From assembly GCF_026625725.1 (NCBI RefSeq), contig NZ_CP113060.1, forward strand, positions 310,001 through 374,000: 64,000 nucleotides of DNA, read 5' to 3'. The position numbers and the translations under genes were made by a program. How positions within the stretch are numbered: position 1 is the first letter of the stretch; every line of letters starts with the position of its first letter. Shown piece by piece: positions 1-9,646 of this stretch. The stretch comes from Pseudomonas sp. SL4(2022) (GTDB lineage: Bacteria; Pseudomonadota; Gammaproteobacteria; Pseudomonadales; Pseudomonadaceae). Under the pieces are notes generated by a model. That model searched no databases, was not told the origin of the DNA, and saw only the letters and a program-made list of their open reading frames with translations.

Positions 1-498
1 CATGCGCGTCAGCCGCTGCCCCAGATGCGCGAGAATCGGTCTAACCCGCTCAATATCTTCGCTACGGCCACCCGCCATGATCGCCAACGAACCGTTGACC
101 GCCCCCGGCGTACCGCCTGAGACGGGGGCATCGATCCAGTGCATGCCGCAACGGGCGTGCAACTCAGCAGCCATCTGGCGGGTGGCCGCAGGCTCCAGGC
201 TGGAAAAATCCACCAGCAACTGTCCGGGCTTTGCCGTTTCCACAATACCGCCTGGCCCGAACACCACCTCACGCACCACCTCAGTGTTCGCCAAACAGAG
301 CATGACGATATCCGCTGCCATACACAGCCGTGATGGGTTGGCAGCCAACTGCGCGCCCTGATATTGCAAAGACGCACATTTTTCAGGCGAGCGATTCCAG
401 ACCGTCAGAGGATAATCGGCAGCCAGCAGGCGCTGGCTCATGGGCAGGCCCATCAGGCCGATTCCGGCAAATGCCAAGGCTGGAAGAGAGGTGGACAT
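1..498 (-). CDS. NAD(P)-dependent beta-hydroxyacid dehydrogenase (3-hydroxyisobutyrate dehydrogenase family), 3' end outside window
   Basis: Only the N-terminal 166 codons lie in the window; the frame is still open at base 1. The protein begins with a Rossmann dinucleotide-binding motif (GIGLMGLPMSQRLL, about residues 12-25) and has the family substrate-binding signature DAPVSGGTPGA near residue 125. Enzymes of this family oxidise or reduce beta-hydroxyacids such as 3-hydroxyisobutyrate, tartronate semialdehyde or glyoxylate in the cytoplasm; the substrate cannot be told from this half. The start at 498 is preceded by a GGAG ribosome binding site 8 bases upstream. The catalytic Lys lies outside the window. 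Confidence 0.85.
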   Translation of the reverse strand, partial: MSTSLPALAFAGIGLMGLPMSQRLLAADYPLTVWNRSPEKCASLQYQGAQLAANPSRLCMAADIVMLCLANTEVVREVVFGPGGIVETAKPGQLLVDFSSLEPAATRQMAAELHARCGMHWIDAPVSGGTPGAVNGSLAIMAGGRSEDIERVRPILAHLGQRLTRM

Positions 499-583
499 AG
501 ATAGACTCCGGCGCAGTGATAGCCGCCATCTTAACCTAGCGCTGCGCAAACCTGCCCCGCCAGTCAACACTCATGCAGCAGGT

Positions 584-952
584 TTACAGACCGTCTTTTT
601 CAAGGTGATCGAGATTGACCGGCTCACCACTATGAGCACCGAGTTTGCGCCGTATATCCTCGAACATCAGGTCATATTCAGCATGACCACGCATGATCAG
701 GCTGGTATTGGTCGGCAGGCCATACTTGTGTGCTACACGACTGACCACACTGGCGAAGTTGAACGCGGTGTCGCGGTGCAGTTCAAACGCCTCGCTGAAC
801 GCCTGGCCACCGACCTGGCCTTGCAGGCGCATATGCAGCATCGGGCCTTCGATGGGATCCTGACGCACTTCGTAGTAGAGATCGGCACTGAACAACGGCG
901 TGTCCGCCGAAGCCACGTGATTGGTGCGGTGTAGATGACCGGGCTCAAACAT
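584..952 (-). CDS. Conserved Pseudomonas hypothetical protein (DUF5064-like)
   Basis: This is a 122-residue cytoplasmic protein with no signal peptide or membrane segment. Its opening MFEPGHLH resembles the Pseudomonas-restricted DUF5064 family, for which I know of no established function; the assignment is from memory of the family. The start is well supported by AGGAGGT 8 bases upstream. An 8-bp inverted repeat (548-555 with 578-585) overlaps its stop codon and may shape the 3' end of the message. It is a lone gene between two unrelated minus-strand genes. Confidence 0.7.
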   Translation of the reverse strand: MFEPGHLHRTNHVASADTPLFSADLYYEVRQDPIEGPMLHMRLQGQVGGQAFSEAFELHRDTAFNFASVVSRVAHKYGLPTNTSLIMRGHAEYDLMFEDIRRKLGAHSGEPVNLDHLEKDGL

Positions 953-1026
953 GCTGGCAACCTCCTGAATTGATCCATGTTGCTGCCAGCATAGTCGCTG
1001 ATGGTGGACGCTAAAAACGGGCTAAA

Positions 1027-1344
1027 TCAGTGCAGCGCAGGACGCTCGCAGCGCTCCTGCGCCAGCACCCAGGGGGCAACCACCACCGCCCACAATTCTG
1101 GATCGCGCTTTAACAGGTCTTCGGCACGACTGTCGTCGGCCTTACTCAAGATCCCTGCGGCCAGCCAGTCAGCCACTTTCGCCTGATCATTCTGCGCCAC
1201 AGCCTGCGCCACCTCGATCAGATCCTGAGCGCCATCGACCAGCAACAAGGCACCGCGAGCAAAGAAAGGCTGCAGCTCTTGCCAACTAATCGCCGCAGTT
1301 TCTCCAAGCAGCTTGGCATAGAGGGTGCTAGGTTGTTCAGTCAT
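1027..1344 (-). CDS. DUF2288-type small conserved protein
   Basis: This 105-residue acidic protein begins MTEQPSTLYAKLLGETA, a beginning I associate with the DUF2288 family found in gammaproteobacteria and cyanobacteria. No catalytic motif, signal peptide or membrane segment is visible, and the family has no established function. The start at 1344 was chosen over an upstream in-frame extension to 1446 because the family begins at this Met and an AGGA-type ribosome binding site lies just upstream. It appears to be transcribed alone. Confidence 0.75.
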   Translation of the reverse strand: MTEQPSTLYAKLLGETAAISWQELQPFFARGALLLVDGAQDLIEVAQAVAQNDQAKVADWLAAGILSKADDSRAEDLLKRDPELWAVVVAPWVLAQERCERPALH

Positions 1345-1641
1345 GGATTGTCCTGTCACAAAAGGCCACTGAGCAGATAGACGCGCATGATAACGTCGAG
1401 CTGCCAGCAGGCAAATTCGCGACGCTGGCCGAGCCAACCAAGACACGCCGTTTTTCTATACATTTATTGCGTTAAAGCGACACCCTCAGGTTTTGCCCCC
1501 AGCAAGCCGCTTTTCAAGCCGTAAAGCCGCGCTCTACACTGCACCGGTACAGTTGCCGGGGGAACGACCGGGGGAACATCCCGGTTCTGCAGCTTTGGCC
1601 GCCAGAACTACAACAATCAAAACCAATAAGAGTGGAGCACT
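1345..1641. other. Non-coding region upstream of braC with repeat and hairpin
   Basis: No supported gene lies in this stretch. It separates the divergent DUF2288 gene and braC, so both promoters should be here, but I cannot assign convincing -35/-10 pairs. The leader of braC contains a tandem 12-base repeat whose shared core CCGGGGGAAC occurs at 1556-1565 and 1568-1577, and a 6-bp hairpin (ACCGGG 1567-1572 with CCCGGT 1580-1585). These could be an operator or an RNA structure in the long untranslated leader. Confidence 0.4.
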
Positions 1642-2763
1642 ATGAACAAGGCTACTAAGCAGATGTCCAAACTGTTTGCCGCCATGGCCATGGCTGGCGT
1701 TGCCAGCTACTCGGTAGCGGCAGACACCATCAAGATTGGCCTGGCAGGCCCAGTCACCGGCGCAGTCGCGCAGTACGGTGAAATGCAATTCATCGGGGCC
1801 AAAATGGCCATCGAGCAGATCAACAAGGCCGGCGGGGTAAACGGCGCACAACTCGAAGGTGTGGTCTATGACGACGCCTGTGATCCAAAGCAAGCCGTTG
1901 CCGTTGCCAACAAAATCGTCAACGACGAAGTCAAGTTTGTTGTTGGTCACCTCTGCTCCAGCTCCACCCAGCCGGCGTCCGACATCTACGAAGACGAAGG
2001 CATTCTGATGATCACCGCGGCTTCCACCAGCCCAGACATCACCGCACGCGGCTACGAGTTGGTGTTCCGCACCATTGGTCTGGACAGCCTGCAAGGTCCA
2101 ACCGCTGGCAACTTCATCGCTGACAAGGTCAAACCGAAAGCGGTTGCCGTGATCCACGATAAGCAGCAGTACGGTGAAGGCATTGCTACCGCGGTCAAGC
2201 AGACCCTGGAAAGCAAAGGCACTAAAGTTGTCCTGTTCGAAGGCATCAACGCTGGCGACAAGGACTTCTCGGCCATGATCGCCAAGCTCAAGCAAGCCGG
2301 TGTGGACTTCGTCTACTACGGCGGCTACCACCCAGAGCTGGGTCTGCTGCTGCGCCAAACGTCGGAAAAAGGCCTGAGCGTCAAGTTCATGGGACCTGAA
2401 GGTGTGGGCAACAAGGAAATCTCGGCCATTGCCGGCCCGGCGTCCGAAGGTCTGCTGGTCACCCTGCCGAAGTCCTTCGACCAGGACCCACGCAACCAGG
2501 CGCTGGTTGATGCGTTCAAAGCCAAGAACGAAGACCCGAGCGGTCCGTTTGTATTCCCGGCATACGCGGCAGTACAAGTGATTGCTGAAGGCATCACCAA
2601 AGCTGGCGACACTGACACTGCCAAAGTGGCGGCTGCCCTGCGTGCCAACAGCTTCGATACGCCGACCGGCAACCTGGCATTCGATGCCAAGGGTGACCTG
2701 AAAGACTTCAGCTTCGTGGTGTACAACTGGCACCAGGACGGTACCAAAACCGAAGCCAAGTAA
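1642..2763 (+). CDS. braC: Branched-chain amino acid ABC transporter, periplasmic binding protein BraC/LivJ
   Basis: BraC captures leucine, isoleucine, valine (and alanine or threonine in P. aeruginosa) in the periplasm and delivers them to the BraDEFG permease. The 373-residue precursor has a Sec signal peptide with cleavage near SYSVAA-DTIKIG (about residue 26-28) and the type I periplasmic-binding fold: GPVTGAVAQYG near the mature N-terminus, DACDPKQAV, and the serine-rich ligand loop CSSSTQPASDIY. GGAG lies 5 bases before the ATG. It is the first gene of braCDEFG and is followed by a strong terminator, which fits the usual excess of binding protein over membrane subunits. Confidence 0.96.
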   Translation: MNKATKQMSKLFAAMAMAGVASYSVAADTIKIGLAGPVTGAVAQYGEMQFIGAKMAIEQINKAGGVNGAQLEGVVYDDACDPKQAVAVANKIVNDEVKFVVGHLCSSSTQPASDIYEDEGILMITAASTSPDITARGYELVFRTIGLDSLQGPTAGNFIADKVKPKAVAVIHDKQQYGEGIATAVKQTLESKGTKVVLFEGINAGDKDFSAMIAKLKQAGVDFVYYGGYHPELGLLLRQTSEKGLSVKFMGPEGVGNKEISAIAGPASEGLLVTLPKSFDQDPRNQALVDAFKAKNEDPSGPFVFPAYAAVQVIAEGITKAGDTDTAKVAAALRANSFDTPTGNLAFDAKGDLKDFSFVVYNWHQDGTKTEAK

Positions 2764-2780
2764 GCTCCCCGCCTGAACCC

Positions 2781-2815
2781 AAAGCCCACTGCCTGCGCAG
2801 TGGGCTTTGTTTATT
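2781..2815 (+). terminator. Intercistronic terminator between braC and braD
   Basis: A perfect 12-bp stem (AAAGCCCACTGC 2781-2792, GCAGTGGGCTTT 2797-2808) with a 4-base loop is followed by GTTTATT. It lies 18 bases after the braC stop and 72 bases before braD. It is a textbook intrinsic terminator, and partial readthrough would set the ratio of binding protein to permease. Confidence 0.88.
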
Positions 2816-2880
2816 AGAAGAATTCCGGTTGCATGCTGCGCCACAAGCGCTGCCTTGCGTGCCAACCCAGGAGTTAGGCA

Positions 2881-3800
<920 letters not shown>

Positions 3801-3804
<4 letters not shown>

Positions 3805-5069
3805 GTACTGCCATCACAAAAAATCTCAAGACCGCGTTCTTCAGCGCCCTATTGGTGCTGGCCGTGGCTTACCCGGTGCTGGGCCTGAAGCTCACCACCG
3901 TCGGCATTCAGCTCGAAGTGCACGGGGCCAGCCCGGCCATCCTGTGGACCATCGCCGGCTGTGCCATCGCCATGTTCTTCTGGCAGCTGTTCCGCAGCCA
4001 GCTGAGCGCCGCTTGGGAGCATGCCCCCAAGCTGCCGAGCGTACCGAGCAAGGCCAGTAACTTCCTGACCCTGCCTTCCACACAGCGCTGGGTCATTCTC
4101 GGCCTGATCATGATCGCGTTGGCCTGGCCATTCTTCGGCAGCCGCGGCGCCGTAGACATCGCCACGCTGATCCTGATCTACGTAATGCTCGGCCTCGGCC
4201 TGAACATCGTGGTGGGCCTGGCAGGACTGCTTGACCTGGGTTATGTCGGCTTCTATGCCGTAGGCGCCTACAGCTACGCGCTGCTGTCGCACTACTACGG
4301 CCTGGGCTTTTGGGTGTGCCTGCCAATTGCCGGCCTGATGGCGGCGTTTTTCGGCTTTATCCTCGGTTTCCCGGTGCTGCGCCTGCGCGGTGACTACCTG
4401 GCCATTGTGACCTTGGGATTCGGCGAGATTATCCGCATCCTGCTGCGCAACATGACTGAACTCACTGGCGGCCCCAACGGCATCAGCAACATCGAAAAGC
4501 CCAGCCTGTTTGGCTTGTCCTTCGAACGCCGCGCAGCTGAAGGTATGCAGACCTTTCACGAGTACTTCGGCATTGCCTACAACTCGATCAACAAGGTGAT
4601 TTTCCTCTACCTGATCGCCCTGCTACTGGTTCTACTGACCCTGTTCGTGATCAACCGCCTGCTGCGCATGCCGATCGGCCGCGCGTGGGAAGCCCTGCGC
4701 GAAGACGAGATCGCCTGCCGTGCGCTGGGCATGAACCCCACCGTGATCAAGCTCTCGGCTTTCACCCTGGGCGCTGCCTTTGCCGGTTTTGCCGGCAGCT
4801 TCTTCGCCGCACGCCAGGGCCTGGTCACACCAGAGTCATTCACCTTTATCGAGTCGGCGATCATCCTCGCCATCGTCGTGCTCGGCGGCATGGGCTCTCA
4901 GCTGGGCATCATCCTCGCGGCCATCGTGATGATTCTGCTGCCGGAGCTGATGCGTGAATTCAGCGAGTACCGCATGTTGATGTTCGGTGCCCTGATGGTT
5001 CTGATGATGATTTGGCGTCCGCAGGGCTTGTTGCCCATGCAGCGCCCGCACCTGGAGCTTAAACAATGA
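3801..5069 (+). CDS. braE: Branched-chain amino acid ABC transporter permease BraE/LivM
   Basis: BraE is the second channel subunit. At 422 residues it is the longer LivM type, with an N-terminal extension of roughly 95 residues that carries two or three extra hydrophobic segments ahead of the conserved core (which begins about [16 protein letters not shown]). The coupling loop [20 protein letters not shown] lies near residue 293. It overlaps braD and braF by 4 bases each, so the four membrane and ATPase genes form one tightly coupled transcript. Confidence 0.95.
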
Positions 5070-5833
5070 GCCGCCCGATTTTAGAAGTAAGCGGCCTGTC
5101 CATGCGCTTCGGCGGCCTGCTGGCCGTCAACGGGGTGGGTCTGTCGGTCAATGAGAAACAAGTGGTGTCAATGATCGGCCCAAACGGAGCCGGCAAAACC
5201 ACCGTGTTCAACTGCCTGACCGGCTTCTACCAGCCGACCTCGGGCAGTATCAGCCTGGATGGCGAGCGTATCGAAGGCCTGCCCGGCCACAAGATTGCCC
5301 GCAAAGGCGTGGTGCGCACCTTCCAGAACGTGCGCCTGTTCAAGGACATGACTGCGGTGGAAAACCTGCTGGTGGCGCAACACCGTCACCTCAACACCAA
5401 CTTCATTTCCGGCCTGCTGAAGACACCGGCGTTCCGCCGCAGCGAACGTGAAGCCATGGACTATGCCGCGCACTGGCTGGATCAGGTCAACCTGACTGAA
5501 TTCGCCAACCGCCCGGCAGGTACCCTGGCCTATGGTCAGCAGCGCCGCCTGGAAATCGCCCGTTGCATGATGACCCGGCCACGCATCCTGATGCTCGACG
5601 AACCCGCCGCTGGCCTCAACCCGCGCGAAACCGACGACCTCAAGGCGCTGATTGGCGTATTGCGCGATCAGCACAACGTCACCGTGCTGCTAATTGAACA
5701 CGACATGAAGCTGGTCATGAGCATTTCTGACCACATCTACGTCATTAACCAAGGCACGCCTCTGGCGGACGGGACAGCGGAGCAGATCCGCGAAAATCCG
5801 GACGTGATCAAAGCCTACCTGGGGGAAGCGTGA
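5066..5833 (+). CDS. braF: Branched-chain amino acid ABC transporter ATPase BraF/LivG
   Basis: BraF is one of two cytoplasmic ATPases that power the LIV transporter. The 255-residue protein has Walker A (GPNGAGKTT, about residue 37), a Q-loop at TFQNVRLF, an [13 protein letters not shown] signature (a LivG-type variant of LSGGQ), Walker B with catalytic Glu ([11 protein letters not shown], about residue 174) and a switch His in [11 protein letters not shown]. The LivG-specific insertion between Q-loop and signature is present. Its stop codon overlaps the start of braG. Confidence 0.95.
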   Translation: MSRPILEVSGLSMRFGGLLAVNGVGLSVNEKQVVSMIGPNGAGKTTVFNCLTGFYQPTSGSISLDGERIEGLPGHKIARKGVVRTFQNVRLFKDMTAVENLLVAQHRHLNTNFISGLLKTPAFRRSEREAMDYAAHWLDQVNLTEFANRPAGTLAYGQQRRLEIARCMMTRPRILMLDEPAAGLNPRETDDLKALIGVLRDQHNVTVLLIEHDMKLVMSISDHIYVINQGTPLADGTAEQIRENPDVIKAYLGEA

Positions 5834-6534
5834 TGCTGTATTTCGAGAACGTTTCCACCTTCTACGGCAAGATCCAGGCGCTGCATAACGTCAACGTCGA
5901 AGTCCGTCAGGGCGAGATCGTCACCCTGATCGGCGCCAACGGTGCCGGTAAATCGACGCTGTTGATGACCCTGTGCGGCAACCCACAGGCGGCCAGCGGC
6001 AGCATCCGTTACCAGGGTGAAGAACTGGTCGGTCTGGATACGCCGCAAATCATGCGTAAAAGCATCGCCGTGGTGCCGGAAGGCCGCCGGGTGTTCTCCC
6101 GCCTGACCGTGGAAGAAAACCTGGTGATGGGCGGCTTCTTCGGCAGCAAGGCCGACAATCAGGAGCAGATGGACAAGGTTCTACACCTGTTCCCGCGCCT
6201 GAAGGAACGCTTTGCCCAACGCGCCGGGACCATGTCCGGCGGTGAACAGCAGATGCTCGCCATCGGCCGTGCACTGATGAGCAAGCCAACCCTGCTGCTG
6301 CTCGACGAGCCGTCGCTGGGCCTGGCACCGATCATCATTCAGCAGATCTTCGACATCATCGAACAGCTGCGTAAGGATGGCGTGACGGTGTTCCTGGTCG
6401 AGCAGAACGCCAACCAGGCGCTCAAGCTGGCGGATCGCGGCTACGTACTGGAAAACGGCCGGATCGTCATGCAGGGCAGCGGCGAACAGCTGCTCAATGA
6501 CCCCAAGGTGCGCGACGCCTACCTGGGCGGCTGA
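5833..6534 (+). CDS. braG: Branched-chain amino acid ABC transporter ATPase BraG/LivF
   Basis: BraG is the second ATPase of the transporter. It has Walker A (GANGAGKST, about residue 34), signature MSGGEQQMLAIGRAL (about 134) and Walker B LLLLDEPSLGL (about 154). I chose the ATG at 5833, which overlaps the braF stop in the arrangement TGATG and gives 233 residues, the length I recall for BraG; a GTG at 5830 would add one residue. It is the last gene of the operon and is followed by a strong terminator. Confidence 0.95.
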   Translation: MLYFENVSTFYGKIQALHNVNVEVRQGEIVTLIGANGAGKSTLLMTLCGNPQAASGSIRYQGEELVGLDTPQIMRKSIAVVPEGRRVFSRLTVEENLVMGGFFGSKADNQEQMDKVLHLFPRLKERFAQRAGTMSGGEQQMLAIGRALMSKPTLLLLDEPSLGLAPIIIQQIFDIIEQLRKDGVTVFLVEQNANQALKLADRGYVLENGRIVMQGSGEQLLNDPKVRDAYLGG

Positions 6535-6552
6535 TCCGTATCGTCGGCTGAG

Positions 6553-6579
6553 AAAAACCGCTCTTCGGAGCGGTTTTTT
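6553..6579 (+). terminator. Terminator of braCDEFG
   Basis: The 11-bp stem AAAAACCGCTC / GAGCGGTTTTT encloses a TTCG tetraloop and runs directly into a T-tract. The A-rich 5' arm means it could also work on the opposite strand. It lies 18 bases after the braG stop. Confidence 0.9.
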
Positions 6580-6712
6580 CATTCAAGCCCCTCATTGCCA
6601 CTCGCCTCCTCGCCTGCCCGGCTACTTTTATCTGCACCGCTCGCCCGATGTTCCGTGCATGCCAGCCCGGGGCAGTTACAATGGCCGCCCTTTTTTACCG
6701 ATGACTGCTTTC

Positions 6713-7423
6713 ATGACCGACCCCATTCGCCTGTCCAAACGCCTGATCGAAGTGATCGGCTGCTCTCGCCGCGAGGCGGAGCTGTATATCGAAGGCGGCT
6801 GGGTCACGGTGGATGGCGTGGTGGTGGAAGAACCGCAATTCAAGGTAACCGAGCAGCGTGTCGAGTTGCTGCCTGATGCAGTTCTAACGCCAGTTGAACC
6901 CGTCACCCTGCTGCTGCATGTGCCCAGCGGACACAACCCAGAGCGAGCCGCCGAAAGCATCAGCCCAGCTACTCACTGGGCTGACGATGGTTCAGCCGTC
7001 CGCGTGCTGAAAAGCCACTTCAATCGACTTACGCCCTGCATTCCACTGCAAGCCGGTGCCGATGGCCTGCATGTGCTGACCCAGGACTGGCGCATTGAGC
7101 GCAAGCTCAAGGAAGACCTGAGTAAGCTCGAACAGGAGTACGTGGTCGAAGTCATCGGCACCTTGAGCGCCAGCCAACTCAAGCGCCTGGCTCACGGCCT
7201 GACCTTCAACGGCGTAGCCTTGCCGCCCTGCAAAGTCAGCTGGCAGAACGAAACCCGCTTGCGCTTCGCCTTGAAGAACCCGCTTCCCGGCCAGATCGTC
7301 TTTATGTGCAACAGCGTCGACCTCAAGGTGCTGGGCATGAAGCGTATCCGTATCGGTGGCGTGCCGATGGCCAAGGTCCAGCCGGGACAGTGGCGCTACC
7401 TGGCCGCGAAAGAGCGCTTCTAA
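6713..7423 (+). CDS. S4-domain rRNA pseudouridine synthase homologue lacking the expected catalytic Asp
   Basis: The 236-residue protein has an N-terminal S4 RNA-binding domain (RLSKRLIEVIGCSRREAELYI, roughly residues 4-24, continuing to about 60) and a C-terminal domain that aligns with RluB/RluE/RluF-type synthases through LTQDW, EQEYVVEV and MKRIRIGGV. In active members the first motif reads RLDxDTSGLLLLTND; here the aligned segment reads PLQAGADGLHVLTQD, so Gln113 occupies the position of the nucleophilic Asp and Pro that of the Arg. I recall the same substitution in other Pseudomonas homologues, so it is probably a conserved non-catalytic or altered protein and not local decay. An in-frame ATG at 6701 would add four residues. 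Confidence 0.8.
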   Translation: MTDPIRLSKRLIEVIGCSRREAELYIEGGWVTVDGVVVEEPQFKVTEQRVELLPDAVLTPVEPVTLLLHVPSGHNPERAAESISPATHWADDGSAVRVLKSHFNRLTPCIPLQAGADGLHVLTQDWRIERKLKEDLSKLEQEYVVEVIGTLSASQLKRLAHGLTFNGVALPPCKVSWQNETRLRFALKNPLPGQIVFMCNSVDLKVLGMKRIRIGGVPMAKVQPGQWRYLAAKERF

Positions 7424-7473
7424 CGATTTTTCCAGCGGCAGCCCTTAGCTGCTGCGCACTTCAGGACATCTCC

Positions 7474-7935
7474 ATGCTCAACAACGACATCCTGCGCAGC
7501 CTGCGCTACACCCTCGACATCAGCGACGCAGAACTGGTCGAGATCATCCAGCTCAGCGGCAAGCAGACCGCCCTCGACGACCTCGCAGCGATGCTCAAGA
7601 AAGAGGATGAAGACGGCTTTACCCCTTGCGACGACGAACTGATGGCGCACTTCCTCGATGGCCTGGTGTACTTCAAGCGCGGCAAGGATGACAGCCGCCC
7701 GGCGCAACCGTTTGAGCTGCCGATCACCAACAATATGGTGCTGAAAAAGCTACGGGTGGCCTTCGAGCTGAAGGAAGACGATATGCACGCGATCATGCAG
7801 AGCGTTGACTTCCCGGTGTCCAAGCCGGAAATGAGCGCCCTGTTTCGCAAGTTCGGCCACAGCAACTACCGCACCTGCGGTGATCAGTTCCTGCGTAACT
7901 TCCTTAAGGGGTTGACCCTGCGCGTTCGCGGCTGA
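7474..7935 (+). CDS. DUF1456 family protein (YehS-like)
   Basis: The protein has 153 residues and is built of two similar halves, each with a short helical motif (NDILRSLRYTLDISDAELVEII and NNMVLKKLRVAFELKEDDMH). This duplicated arrangement is the hallmark of DUF1456/YehS. It is cytoplasmic with no membrane segments, and the family has no assigned biochemical role. The ATG at 7474 was chosen because the family begins MLNNDILR. It sits 50 bases after the pseudouridine-synthase homologue and is followed by a perfect hairpin, so the two may share a transcript. Confidence 0.85.
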   Translation: MLNNDILRSLRYTLDISDAELVEIIQLSGKQTALDDLAAMLKKEDEDGFTPCDDELMAHFLDGLVYFKRGKDDSRPAQPFELPITNNMVLKKLRVAFELKEDDMHAIMQSVDFPVSKPEMSALFRKFGHSNYRTCGDQFLRNFLKGLTLRVRG

Positions 7936-7947
7936 GTCGCGTCCTCT

Positions 7948-7980
7948 CGCGGCCATGCCAGCCCGCATGGCCGCGTATTT
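7948..7980 (+). terminator. Terminator after the DUF1456 gene
   Basis: A perfect 11-bp stem (CGCGGCCATGC 7948-7958, GCATGGCCGCG 7965-7975) with a 6-base loop is followed by TATTT. The T-tract is short, so termination may be partial. Confidence 0.7.
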
Positions 7981-8054
7981 CCACGGGCAATAGTGCCTGC
8001 CGCCGAGCAAGCATCGCGTTAGGGTAATGGCCTTCCCTCCCACAAGGATTAGTC

Positions 8055-8825
8055 ATGCACCCCTACTTCAGCCTGCAAGGCCGCACCGCCCTGGTTACCG
8101 GTGGCACCCGCGGCATCGGCAAGATGATCGCCAAAGCTTTTGTCGAAGCTGGCGCCACGGTCTACGTCTGCGCCCGTGATGGCGAAGCCTGCGCACAAAC
8201 CGCTGCCGAACTGTCGGCCTTCGGCAGCTGTCATGGCATTGCCGCCAACCTGGCCAGCGAGGAAGGTGTACAGGTGCTGGCCGAGCAACTGGCTGGGCAA
8301 ATCGGCAGCCTGGATATTCTGGTGAATAACGCCGGCACCACCTGGGGCGCACCGCTGGAGAGCTACCCGGCCAAGGGCTGGGAGAAGGTCATGCAGCTCA
8401 ATGTGACCTCGGTGTTCAGCTGCATCCAGCAATTGCTGCCGCTGCTGCGCAAGGCCGGCAGTACGGCGAATCCGGCACGGGTGATCAATATCGGTTCGGT
8501 GGCCGGGATCACCTCGCACGGTGAAGACGCCTATGCCTACGGCCCGAGCAAGGCCGCGCTGCATCAGCTTTCACGCATGCTCGCCCGCGAACTGGTCGGC
8601 CAATTTATCAACGTCAACGTCATCGCTCCGGGGCGCTTCCCGAGCAAGATGACCCAGTTCATTGCCCAGGATGAGGCGGCCATGGCGGAAGACTGCGCGC
8701 TGATCCCCATGCAGCGCTGGGGCCGCGAAGAAGAAATGGCCGCTCTGGCCATCAGCCTGGCGAGCACCGCCGGGGCTTATATAACCGGTGCGATCATCCC
8801 GATCGACGGCGGTTTCCACCTGTAA
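8055..8825 (+). CDS. rhlG: Short-chain dehydrogenase/reductase RhlG
   Basis: RhlG is an NADPH-dependent beta-ketoacyl reductase of the SDR superfamily, first linked to rhamnolipid/HAA precursor supply in P. aeruginosa, a role that has since been questioned. The 256-residue sequence has the cofactor motif GGTRGIG (residue 16), NNAG near residue 91, the active-site Ser in INIGSVAG and Tyr162-x3-Lys166. The N-terminus MHPYFSLQGRTALVTGG and the C-terminus IIPIDGGFHL match RhlG as I remember it. AAGGA precedes the ATG. No rhlAB genes are in the window, so a general lipid-metabolism role is as likely as biosurfactant synthesis. Confidence 0.85.
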   Translation: MHPYFSLQGRTALVTGGTRGIGKMIAKAFVEAGATVYVCARDGEACAQTAAELSAFGSCHGIAANLASEEGVQVLAEQLAGQIGSLDILVNNAGTTWGAPLESYPAKGWEKVMQLNVTSVFSCIQQLLPLLRKAGSTANPARVINIGSVAGITSHGEDAYAYGPSKAALHQLSRMLARELVGQFINVNVIAPGRFPSKMTQFIAQDEAAMAEDCALIPMQRWGREEEMAALAISLASTAGAYITGAIIPIDGGFHL

Positions 8826-8864
8826 TCGCGTACTATGGCCGCGTCTTCACTCGATCACGCTGCC

Positions 8865-9560
8865 ATGTCCTACTCGGTTTCGCCCATCGGTTTTGTCCAC
8901 TCCTGCTTCAAGGAGAAGTTCGCCATTCCCCGTCAGCCGCAACTGGCCCCGGCGGCCCGTGGCGTGCTGGAGTTGGTCGCCCCGTTTGATAACGGCGATG
9001 CCGTACAAGGGCTGGAGCAGGTCAGCCATGTCTGGTTGCTGTTTCTGTTCCACCAGGCGCTGGAAGACAAGCCGCGGCTCAAGGTGCGCCCACCGCGCCT
9101 GGGCGGCAATCAATCGGCCGGTGTGTTCAGCACTCGCGCCACCCACCGACCGAACGGCATCGGCCAGTCGGTGGTCAAGCTGGAGCGGGTCGACGCCGGC
9201 AAACTGTGGCTGTCCGGCATCGACCTGCTCGACGGTACCCCGGTGCTGGATATCAAACCCTACGTGCCCTATGCCGACAGTGTCGCCGGGGCCTACAACC
9301 GCATCGCCGACAGTGCGCCGGCGCTGATCGACGTCAGCTGGCAGAACAGCGCGCTGACCCAAGCCCATGCGCATGGACAACGCCTGGATGAACCGCTGGT
9401 CGAGCTGATCGAGCAGTGCCTGGCCCAGGACCCGCGCCCGGCCTATCAGCAGCCCAGTCCCGAGCGCCGTTACGGTGTGCGCTTCTGGGATGTCGAAGTG
9501 CGCTGGCACTACCCACAGCCTGGCAGCATCTGCGTGCTGGAGGTCGTGCCGGCCGATTGA
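8865..9560 (+). CDS. trmO: tRNA (N6-threonylcarbamoyladenosine-37-N6)-methyltransferase TrmO
   Basis: TrmO uses S-adenosylmethionine to methylate t6A37 of threonine tRNAs, giving m6t6A and improving decoding. The 231-residue protein has the family N-terminus (VSPIGFVHSCFKEKFAIPRQ, about residues 4-23) and the SAM-pocket loop RATHRPNGIGQSVVKL near residue 93, followed by DIKPYVPYAD. I placed the start at the ATG at 8865; an in-frame ATG at 8835 would add ten residues lacking family similarity. It lies 39 bases after rhlG and is probably co-transcribed. Confidence 0.9.
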   Translation: MSYSVSPIGFVHSCFKEKFAIPRQPQLAPAARGVLELVAPFDNGDAVQGLEQVSHVWLLFLFHQALEDKPRLKVRPPRLGGNQSAGVFSTRATHRPNGIGQSVVKLERVDAGKLWLSGIDLLDGTPVLDIKPYVPYADSVAGAYNRIADSAPALIDVSWQNSALTQAHAHGQRLDEPLVELIEQCLAQDPRPAYQQPSPERRYGVRFWDVEVRWHYPQPGSICVLEVVPAD

Positions 9561-9646
9561 TCTGAAGCGCCGTTCGCCCGCATAGGCTGAACACGTATTT
9601 TGTTTTATATTTAAAGACTAAATGTATACAAAATAGGCTTCAAGTT

